Source: Spirometra erinaceieuropaei (lineage: Eukaryota; Platyhelminthes; Cestoda; Diphyllobothriidea; Diphyllobothriidae). Taken from it: a stretch of DNA of 64,000 bases. The translations under genes were made by a program, and so were the position numbers. The stretch lies in NCBI GenBank assembly GCA_902702965.1, contig CACRXP010000300.1:43821-107820 (forward strand), read 5' to 3'. A model generated the notes under the pieces. That model did not search any database and had not been told where the DNA came from. It saw only the letters and a list, made by a program, of their open reading frames with translations. Shown here piece by piece: positions 11,969-20,835 of this stretch. The first letter of the stretch is position 1, and every line of letters begins with the position of its first letter.

Positions 11969-12233
11969 GAAGTGACACCGTCAGCAGATGCCCTGACCTC
12001 GCCAGTAGCCACTGCATTCTGAGACATCAGCTCGATGTTCAATGCACCCAAAACTCCTCTTTCTGGTGACTCCCGTCTTCGCTTGCTAATCGAAACTTGA
12101 CTTAATGATTGTGGATTCCTGGCACTCGCATTAGTTGCACGACACACTGTCCAACTGCAAATTTCGGTCGTCCTTTGAAATGCTAGTCAGACTGCGATTA
12201 TGCACTGTTCATGTGACCTGTTTGACACACACA

Positions 12234-13229
12234 TACAGTAGATGTGCTAACTCATGAAATGTCAACCAACATTTCAAAATGCGTTCTCGTTTCGAAAAGA
12301 TAAATTAAGTAGTGTTGTAAAACTAATCATGATGCAGCATAAATCTATAATGATCCAGTTACCTCAGGGTGTCGGCTTTCGAAAGAACTTATTTTCGGCT
12401 GCATGCAAGATCTATACTCTGCAAAAATGGCTACTTATGTAGCATGCAATTTTACAGTGATTTTCGATGCCCTTGAAAATTAATTATGCTTCATGGAAAA
12501 CCTGCATAAAAATATTCATTCTTTTACTTATTCGGTAGAAAATCACGTCTTCTTCCAATTTCATGCTCAAAAGAAGAGTATAATTCGGTTTTAAAAAACT
12601 TTTCTAATTCCCGATTTATTTTGAACCCGACCTGCTGTTACACTTGCATTCAGGGTTTCAAAACTATAAGCTGTATATTTTCCGTGTACGGAAAACCATG
12701 CATTTCTCTACGGTGTTAAGAGGAGACCATATGAGGTTCATAAAATTAAGCAGTGGATTTGAGCAATATTGTTAACTTTACAAGCCACATTCGTAAATGC
12801 AGATACATGACGTTTCATGAACGGCCATTTAGCGGTATTAAAAAATCTCACAATTAGAAGCTTTTTTAAACCGAATTATACTCTTCTTTTGAGTATGAAA
12901 TTGGAAGAAGACGTGATTTTCTACCGAATATGTAAAAGAATGAATATTTTTATGCATGTTTTCCATGAAATATAATTGAATTTTCAAGGGCATCGAAAAT
13001 CAATGAGAAAATTGCATGCTACTTAAACAGTCATTTTTTTGCAGAGTATGGATCTTGCATGCCGCCGAAAATAAGTTCTTTCGAAAGCCGACACCCTGAG
13101 GTAACTGGATCATTATAGATTTATGCTGCATCATGATTAGTTTTACAACACTACATAATTTATCTTTTCGAACCGAGAACGCATTTCGAAATTTTGGTTG
13201 ACATTTCATGAGTTAGCACATCTACTGTA
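12234..13229. mobile_element. Foldback MITE, subfamily 1 (copy D)
   Basis: Starts TACAGTAGATGTGCTAACTC and ends GAGTTAGCACATCTACTGTA. The centre is in reverse orientation to copy B, otherwise very similar. The right end abuts the interior of a subfamily 3 element, so D appears to have inserted into it. Confidence 0.88.
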
Positions 13230-13950
13230 CTTTTTGGGTGGCTGCAGAAGTTACACTCTGCTAGAACGACTACTTCATTTGTATTAATTGTGAATTGATT
13301 TTGGATGCCCAAATAAATCCCAGAATATCTTAAAAGAATCATACGTAAGAATATTCTTTCTGTGTCCATTTGAAAAGTATGTATGCTATTGTGAGCTCTT
13401 AAGACTGTGAAATGTCTACTCCAATAATGTCGTGTCTGTCCGATTGGTAATTCTTCTTATTAAGTGTACAACGTGACTCATAAAAACCACAAAATGTTAT
13501 GTGCCCTGTGTGGTAATCTTGGTAATGGCAGATGGGAAGCGAACAGTTTGTGGTTTTGAGACCTTAAACGCGAATCCATCGACAGGCCATGTTAACGAGT
13601 TTTCGGGCATTTGGGAGCTTTTTCCAAAACTGGGAAGCATTGTTCCCTCGAGTATAGGATTTGACTATAACGTAATTTACTACAAAATGTGTACGAAGGC
13701 CATACGTTTGTATTCTTCCTATAAAACATGTTGGACTTTTTGAAGGCATCGAACATCAATTTAAAAAATTCAGGTCAATTAAGTGGTCATTTTTAACCAG
13801 GCGGCCGGAAAGACACGCATTAAGCAGTTGCCGTCTTGACGAGACTGAACTATCTTGGGATTATTCTCCATGGTAACCACCAACGCAAACTAGAGAATGC
13901 AATCCGTCTAAGTGAAATAACATTACGACACTTCAGTGAATATTTCAAGA
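13230..13950. mobile_element. Foldback-like element, subfamily 3 (copy 2)
   Basis: Begins abruptly at the TA end of copy D inside the block shared with 10852-11290. It continues through a right arm with 'GGCATCGAACATCAATTT' and AAGTGGTCATTTTTAACC, the arm layout of the other MITEs. The left part is missing. Confidence 0.55.
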
Positions 13951-15413
13951 GGTACGATGGCCGCACAGATGGACTGTTCTAGTCAGCCTGGCCCGATCCA
14001 TTTTTGAGTCAGTGGGGCTTCTCTTCATTTCTTCACTCTCCAAAAGACTCGCGTCAGTTTACAATTTCAATGCTTCCGTCCGGCTTTCGCGCCTGTTTCG
14101 AATGGTTGCCCCCCTCCCCCCCAGCTCAAGAGCGTAGGCAGATGGCTAGCTGGTGAATCAAAGTGATTTGAGGTATCCTGACGGAGGCAGTCTGTGACTA
14201 CTCCGCACCATAGTGATAGGGGCTTCAGTCTACGGGATTTGGAAAGTGTACTCGGATCAGAATATATTAAAGAACACTCAACACCCAGAATTTCTGGCCA
14301 ATTAGTCTGACGCTGACCCAACTGCCTGTCAGATGTCTCTCCAGAATGGGGACCTATGCTGCCTACTCTACTCGACCTCTTAACCTCAACTTCTTCAGAC
14401 TGCGTTTACTGCCTAGAACTGCGTCTGAGTCACACCAGTCAGCGCCGCCGTCGCGTGTCCAACGACGACCTGCGCGTGAGTAAGTTAACAGTGAAGCAGC
14501 CTTACGCAGCATCTAACGCACTTCCTTTCTTCCACCAACTATCTTGCTCCAACTGCAAGACGGTCGAAGGTGGGGCTCGGGCACAATGGCTGACAAGACT
14601 AAACAGCCGGTCTACGCGTGCCATACGCGGCCTGGTACCCACACCATGCATCGGGTTACTGTGGGGGAGGCTCGGGTCTCGCGGACCTGCAAGTGCTAGA
14701 GGAGCCACGTTGCGAAGGAGCCATTGCAGACCCGTTAAGGGCCGAGTTACAGCTTCAGTTGGCAACATGACTGATGGTGGTTGTGATAGAGTACAGTGAG
14801 GAATGTGCAGGACCCACCCAAAGCAAATGAGGACAAAGTCTTTCGCAGAAAGGCGCAAGATGGCGGAAGAGTTGGGCATGGACAGACTTTTATAAAGGTC
14901 GGCAGTGGAAGGGGAGGTTCTTAGCGTCTGGTGACGCGATGGCAAAGTCGCGCCAATTGTACTCGCCCTGTGGGCTGCACTGTAGACGACAGGTTTTGCC
15001 AGCCTTGGCAACACTGGCATAAATGTAACACACAAGCAGCATCCATGACGCTCTTTTGTTTGTAAAGAGAGTACCTGTTTTTAGCATTGGATACGGTCAA
15101 ACCTACCCGCGTGAATGGCCTCACAACGACAGAAAGCGGACGCATCCAAACCTAACATTCGTCTCAGTGGAGGGTGAGGTGGGTGAGAGGACGCGTTGCT
15201 TTCAGCGAGCGTCGTGGTATTTGTGTAAGCCGTTAGCTGCACTGTCGTAAAAAAATCCTCTGGACCAACCCCGACTGTGGCGAGGCAATCTGGCCTGGCC
15301 CCATGAAATCCACGTCGCGTGCAAGACAGCATGGATGACGGACAACCCTGGCAGTGGCATAATTCTATTCTGTGGATGTCTGTCACAGCTACGTTGCCAT
15401 GGCTACGCGACTG
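13951..15413. other. Intronic stretch, possible family B remnant, no gene
   Basis: Contains a GC-richer part (14555-14840) with overlapping open frames on both strands up to 177 codons. These do not match any family I know, and the region loosely resembles family B repeats in minus orientation. I do not call a gene. Confidence 0.35.
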
Positions 15414-16394
15414 TACAGTGAGTGACCGATCTCATGAAATGTCGAGAAAAATTCAGAAAAGCGTTTTTAACTAGGAAGTATTACTTAGGCGCCGTTGTAA
15501 CACTGATTATATTCCGGCATAATCCTATAATATTTCGGACTCGGCAAGATGTCAGATCTTGAATGCATTTCTTTTCAATCGCCTGTGGAAACTGCACTCG
15601 GTAAAAAATGACTACTTATGTAGCATGCATTTTTCGTACTGATGTACGGTGGTCTTATAAGGTCAAGTATATTTTACAGAATATTTATACAAAACATTCC
15701 TTTGTTCGCTCATTTGATAGAGAGGCATGTAAACTTTATACTTGATACTTGAAGAAGGAATATATTTAAATTTTAAAAAAATTTTATGATTCCTGATTAA
15801 TCTGGAGCCTGATCAGTCGTTGCATTAGCGCCTAATGACTTGCATGCCTTCCGCGTAAGGAAAATCGTATATTCTTCTACCCCTTTAAAAAGTTACCATA
15901 TTGAGCCCATAAAATTTTGCAATGGATGCGAACTATGTTGTACATTTCATGAGAAACAGTGGCAAAAAGAAAGGTACGAGGATGTATGAATGGACATTGC
16001 GCGGTCTCAACAACCTCATAATACGGGACTTTTTTAAAACTTAAATGTACTCCTTCTTCAAGTATAGAATATAAATGTAACATGATTCTCTATCAAATGA
16101 GTGAAAAAAGGAATATTTTTGTGCACACCTATAAAATATGCCTGGTCTTATAAGACCACCGAAAATCAATGCGAAACATGCATGCTAAATAAGTAGTCAT
16201 TTTTTACCGAGTGCGGTTTCTACAGGCGATTGAAAAGAAATGCATTCAAGATCCGACATCTTGCCGAGTCCGAAATATTATAGGATTATGCCGGAGTATA
16301 ATCAGTGTTACAACGGCGCCTAAGTTATACTTCCTAATTAAAAACGCATTTCAGAATGTTGGTCACCATTTCATGAGATCGGTCACTCACTGTA
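15414..16394. mobile_element. Foldback MITE, subfamily 2 (copy E)
   Basis: Starts TACAGTGAGTGACCGATCTC and ends GAGATCGGTCACTCACTGTA. Arms ~360 bp each, with a non-palindromic centre. Confidence 0.86.
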
Positions 16395-16593
16395 CATTCG
16401 GGTGTCAGCTCCTTGGTTGTTAATGATTTTGGAGGTGGTATGACCAGTATTCTAGCCAAAAGCAGCCACCCAGACATGCCAATGACACATCTCACCACTA
16501 ACTATCAACCGGAGGGGGAGAGCTGTCCCGTTTGGCTGATATGCAAACAGGTCTCCGCTCCGCATACAAAGCGAACGACTTAAGTTAACCCCT

Positions 16594-16793
16594 GCTCATC
16601 AGCTTCCGGGAATGGTTTGAAAACCTCAGACACATCATTGCATTGATACCTGCTCGATCTAGTAGAAAATTTAGGTCGAGATAAGGTCGGTGACCTAGCT
16701 GACAGAGCCTCTAACTCATGGGACAAAGGTTATGCAGGTTACTTATCAGGATAGTTTTGACATACTCTTCGTTAAACGCATTGGGTGTTAGTT
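16594..16793 (+). repeat. Direct repeat R1, left copy
   Basis: About 200 bp from CTCATCAGCTTCCGGGAATG to GGTGTTAGTTA, repeated at 17323-17522 with about 90 percent identity by eye. The two copies flank truncated MITE F. Confidence 0.85.
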
Positions 16794-17320
16794 ACATTGA
16801 GTGACCTATCTCATGAAATGTTGGCTGTAATTCTGAAATGCGTTTTCGATTGGGAAGGTTTACTTGGGCGCGGTCGTATCACTGATTATCTTGTAACACA
16901 ATCCTATAATATTTTGAACTTGGCAGGATGTTAGCTTTTGAATTCATTGCTTTTTAGTTTTCTGTAGAAAGCAAACTCGGTAAAAAAATGGCTACTTAAG
17001 TAGCATGCATTTTTCTCATTGATTTTCGATGGTCTTGTAAATACAAATATATCTTATAGAAACCATAAACAAAAATAAGCTTTCTTTCAGTCAATTAATA
17101 GAGAATCACGCCTTCATATTTTATACTCAAGGAAGGAGTATAATTAGGTTTTAAAAAGTTTCTACTTATGAGATTTTTAAGACTGTAAAATGTCCATTCA
17201 CATAGCATCGCACCTCACCATTTACCACAGCTCCTCATGAAACGTACAACACAGTCCGCACCCATTGCAAAATTTTTATGGACTCTGTATGATATCTTTT
17301 TAATGGCATAGAAAAATATG
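16793..17320. mobile_element. Foldback MITE, subfamily 2 (copy F, truncated)
   Basis: Starts TACATTGAGTGACCTATCTC with the left arm of subfamily 2 and runs into a centre-like part (TGAGATTTTTAAGACTGTAA, CATTTACCACAGC). The right arm is absent; direct repeat R1 begins instead. Confidence 0.75.
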
Positions 17321-17322
17321 TG

Positions 17323-17522
17323 CTTCATCAGCTTCCGGGAGTGGTTTGAAAACCTCAGACACATCATTGCATTGATACCTGCTCGATATAGTAGAAAATC
17401 TAGATCGAGATGAGGTCGGTGACCTAGCTGACAGAGCCTCTAACTCATGGGAAAAAAGTTATACAGGTTGGTTACCAGGATGGTTTTGACATACTCTTCG
17501 TTAAAAGCATTAGCTGTTAGTT
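17323..17522 (+). repeat. Direct repeat R1, right copy
   Basis: Second copy of the ~200-bp unit at 16594-16793, ending about 110 bp before GT61 exon 2. Together with MITE F it forms a tandem-duplication-like structure. Confidence 0.85.
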
Positions 17523-17633
17523 AGGTCACATAATATAACAGGAGTAGACGCATCATCCTTCCTGTCTGTAAGTTGCAAGTAGAATAAGCGACATGTGAAT
17601 CTAGAAAATATCGAAGGGGAATAAGACACTTAC

Positions 17634-17733
17634 TGGAGTCGTGCCAAAGCGTTTGGAGATGCCGTCAGAGAACGCGGCTCTCTGTGTAGCCGCCAGGAAT
17701 TCAGGGAAGTGGCTCCGTGGGAACTGCACGAGG
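17634..17733 (-). CDS. GT61 beta-1,2-xylosyltransferase-like protein, exon 2
   Basis: A 100-bp internal exon. Acceptor ATCACTTCCAG precedes 17733 and donor CCA|GTAAGT follows 17634 on the minus strand. It starts with one base completing a codon (phase 2, matching the exon 1 donor) and ends in phase 0, matching exon 3. It encodes 33 residues ending 'ISKRFGTTPV' across the junction, just before the conserved 'FLVKRFEY' block. The exon was found by joining phases rather than by strong homology; an RT-PCR or transcript alignment would settle it. Confidence 0.65.
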
Positions 17734-18083
17734 CTGGAAGTGATCATGATACCACAGGCATGCTCACGTAGATGTATGATTTAAAAAAAATAAACTATGT
17801 GCCAGAGACGCAATCATTCCACATTGACGAGTAATAAAAGACTTGTAACTAAGATGTGGGCGGCAGGACTTGTTAAAAGTAAAAGGTTGAAGATTATTCA
17901 GCAGTTCTTCCACTATGACAAATTGACAAAAATCGATATGTTTGGCCAGGGGTTTCCATCGGAGGCATAGTAGGAAGTAGAGCGAGGGCACGGTTGCCCC
18001 AACTGCAAACTGTTCGAAACGCACCAGGAACCACAATTTGGGCTAAAACAGCACTTTGGACCATCAGCTCGCAGAAAAGCACA

Positions 18084-18795
18084 TACACTCAGTGATCGAC
18101 CCCATGAAACATTAGCCGAAATCGTGGAATGTATTTTAGACTAGGGAAAATTTCGTAGGTGAAGCCGAACTATTGATTGCCGTGCAGCGTAACGCCGGTT
18201 TTCGAATGCACTTCTTTTCAGCCGCCTGCAAGAACACCGTACTCGGCAAAAATGACTACTTAGGTGGCATTGTTTTTTTTCATTGATTTTAGAAGTCCTT
18301 ATAAATTCAGATATGCATACGAGCATGTTTTCTTGTGTTCAGTTTGTAGAAATTCATGCCTTCTTTAAAACCTATGCTCGAAACAATCCTTTTCTGGTTT
18401 TGAAAAGTTTTTAATTATGACTTTTCAAGACCGCTAATTAATGTTGCCTATGAATTATATGTAGCCCACATCCGTTGAAAAGTTTTATGAGTCCTTTATG
18501 GTTCATTTTTAATTACGTATAGGAATGCGTGGTTTTACTTGCATAAAAAGCATGCAGCTTCTAGATTGCAAACCCTAAAAGCAAATAGTGTGGAAGATTG
18601 GGCTCAAAATCAGTCAGCAGTTGATAAAATTTTTACAATTACAAGCGCAAAAGAATGGGTGATTGACAATCAAGTGAGTGCAAAAAGTACATTCATTTGC
18701 ATCTTTTCCATAGCATATATTTGCATTTTGAAGTACATAGAAATCAATGAAAAAATTCATGCCACATACGCAGAAATTTTTTTACCAATTGCGGT
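18084..18795. mobile_element. Foldback MITE, subfamily 2-like (copy G, right end truncated)
   Basis: Starts TACACTCAGTGATCGACCCC with a subfamily 2 left arm (CATGAAACATTAGCCGAAAT), a centre and part of the right arm (AGAAATCAATGAAAAAATTC), then loses similarity before the terminal repeat. Confidence 0.65.
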
Positions 18796-18930
18796 CATGC
18801 GCCGCGTGGCAGGTGTCGCGACGTAGTTTCCCCATGCTTACGGACTACAAAGTTGCCCATTTGTTATTGTTCTTACCTGATCACTTCGTGTCAAGGTTGG
18901 TCTGGCAACAACATTTGCTCGGCTCTGATG

Positions 18931-19035
18931 CAGTCTCACTGCTGGACCAGCGTATCTCTACCACGTGGCCTGTTTAAGGAGCAAGACAGGGGTGCTGGAG
19001 GTCTGAGCCTCGCATACTAACTCGAAACACAGACG
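18931..19035 (+). repeat. Direct repeat R2, left copy
   Basis: From CAGTCTCACTGCTGGACCAG through GCAAGACAGGGGTGCTGGAG to CAGACG. A second copy at 20131-20263 lies directly before the next MITE start. Both copies abut TACAGTAGATGTGCTAA. Confidence 0.85.
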
Positions 19036-20126
19036 TACAGTAGATGTGCTAAATCGTGAAATTTTACGCGGAATTCTGAAATGCGTTTTCGACTCGAAAA
19101 GATTACTTAAGTAGGGCTGTAATATCAATCACCCCATGATAATTCGGTTAGTTCAGGATGTCCGCTTTTGAAAGAACTTCCTTCCGGCCGCCTCCAAAAA
19201 CTACACTGCAAAAATGACAAGTTAAGTAGTGTGAATTTTTCTCATTGATTTTCGGCGTCCTTATAAATTCAAATATACTTCATATAGAACATGCATGAAA
19301 ATATTCCTTCTTTAACTCATTTGGTAGAAAATTGTGTCTCCTTCAAATTTTATGCCTGAAGGAGGGGTATAATTCGGTTAAGGAAAGGTTTTTGACAATG
19401 AAATTTTTTAAGACCATGAAATGCTCATTCATAAAACATCGTATCTCTGCATTTACTAATATTGCTTGTAAATTCTACAATAAGGCTCAAATTCACTGTT
19501 AACTTTCATGAACCTTATATGGTTTCCTCTTAATACCGTTAAGAAATGTATGATTTTTCGTACACAGAAAATATACAGTTTGTAGTTTAGAAACACTAAA
19601 CGTAGGTGAAACAGCAGGGGGGGTTCAAAATTATTCGGGAGTTAGAAAACTGTTCAAGACTGAATTGTACCTTTCCTTAAATTATACAATTTGAAGAGGT
19701 ATATTTCTGCCAAATTAGTAAAAAAATGCACATCGTTATGCATGTTTTTAAACCCCATATGGTCCCCTCTTAATGCCGGAGAGGACTGGATGATTTCCCG
19801 TACTCGGAAAATGCGCAGCTCGTAATTTGGAAATCCTGAATGGAAGGGTTCACAATTATTCGGGAATTAGAAAGGTTTTCTAAAACCCAATTATACCCTT
19901 CTTTCAGACATAAAATTTGAAGTAGACGCGATTTTCTACAAAATTATTTACAGAATGAATATTTTCATGCATGTTTTCTACGAAATATATTTGAATTTAT
20001 AGGGACGCCGAAAAGTAGTTGGAAAAATTCATGCTACGTAGGTGGTCATTTTTACAGTGTAGTTTTCTCAGGTGGTCGGAAAGAGGTTCAGTCAAAAGAC
20101 GACATCATGAACTAATTGAATTATCT
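19036..20126. mobile_element. Foldback MITE, subfamily 1 (copy H, with internal duplication)
   Basis: Starts TACAGTAGATGTGCTAAATC. The part from about 19500 (AACCTTATATGGTTTCCTCT) is repeated in diverged form from about 19752 (AACCCCATATGGTCCCCTCT), so the centre is duplicated. The right arm breaks off at ~20126 where repeat R2 begins. Confidence 0.75.
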
Positions 20127-20130
20127 AGCC

Positions 20131-20263
20131 TCAGTGCTGGACCAGCGTATCTCTACCTCGTGGTCTGTTTTGGGGGCGGATAAATAACAAAAGGAACCGG
20201 CAGCAAGACAGGAAAAGGGATGCTGGAGGCCCGAACCCCGGACACTAACGTCATACCCAGACG
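20131..20263 (+). repeat. Direct repeat R2, right copy
   Basis: Diverged second copy of 18931-19035, with an insertion of about 30 bp (GGATAAATAACAAAAGGAAC), followed by a second MITE start at 20264. Confidence 0.8.
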
Positions 20264-20331
20264 TACAGTAGATGTGCTAACTAATGACAATTTACCCGAA
20301 ATTCTGAAATGCATTTTCGACTCGACAAGAT
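20264..20331. mobile_element. MITE subfamily 1 tip (copy I), interrupted
   Basis: Begins TACAGTAGATGTGCTAACTA and continues as a subfamily 1 left arm to CTCGACAAGAT, where a 492-bp element is inserted. The arm resumes only as GAAAAGATTACT at 20824 before copy J starts. Confidence 0.75.
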
Positions 20332-20823
20332 GGTCAGATGTGGTTATGTAGCCGCACCTGAGGTAAACAAGCCCCAACCACCTGTGGTATGGGGATAGGG
20401 CTTTTTACAGGTGCGGCACAGGCGATGAGGTCAGGTAAGTGTATGCAAAAGAAGAACTATTGGAAACGCACGGTTGTACTTTGAGTGGTTGAGAAATAGC
20501 TGCCCCAACATTAACCATAGCTCTAGCCCCTAACCTCAACTCCTAATTCTAACACCCAACCCTAACCCTTAACCGCAGCCCTAAACCCTAACCCTGCAAA
20601 ATTCAACGCAAATGTTAGAAGGAGACGACAGGTCGAAAGTCAAGAAGGACCACCGGCACTGGGCCGAAAACGTAGACACGCCAACAAAGAAACAAGGCCG
20701 CCAGCAGCTCACCCACCGCAACGCTCAGTAATACCATGCCAACGTTATCACACCAACTCAAAACAGTTAAATAGGTCAGAAGTATTGCGTCCATCAGGTG
20801 CGGCTACGTAGCCACATCTTAGC
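20332..20823. mobile_element. hAT-like non-autonomous element carrying telomere-like repeats
   Basis: Terminal inverted repeats: AGATGTGGTTATGTAGCCGC.. (20336-20361) pairs with ..GCGGCTACGTAGCCACATCT (20794-20819), two mismatches in 26 bp. It is flanked by a likely 8-bp target duplication, GACAAGAT (20324-20331) and GAAAAGAT (20824-20831), one mismatch. An 8-bp duplication fits hAT-type elements. The interior (20508-20600) is degenerate CCCTAA repeat including ACCCTAACCCTTAACC. No ORF of note. Confidence 0.7.
20508..20600. repeat. Telomere-like repeat inside the hAT-like element
   Basis: Degenerate CCCTAA/CTAACC hexamers, the reverse strand of TTAGGG. Same kind of sequence as at 8690-8895. 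Confidence 0.75.
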
Positions 20824-20835
20824 GAAAAGATTACT

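Larger units (their letters stand above)
2505..17633 (-). other. Intron 2 of the GT61 gene
   Basis: A 15-kb interval between the exon 2 donor and the exon 3 acceptor. It carries MITE copies, a Merlin remnant, an RTE fragment, telomere-like repeats and a SINE, annotated separately. I saw no further exon that would be needed to join the phases. Confidence 0.6.

Noticed and set aside
11459..12017. Minus-strand frames of 104-169 codons
   Set aside because: They run antisense through the tRNA-derived SINE at 11694-11968; similar peptides recur wherever the SINE occurs.
14356..15386. Overlapping frames of 101-177 codons on both strands
   Set aside because: Sense and antisense frames overlap, no domain is recognised, and the region looks like a GC-richer repeat related to family B.
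17764..18088. Minus-strand frames of 64-90 codons just upstream of exon 2
   Set aside because: Different frame from the exon, no conserved GT61 block, and the acceptor inside 17733 gives the required phase; treated as intron.
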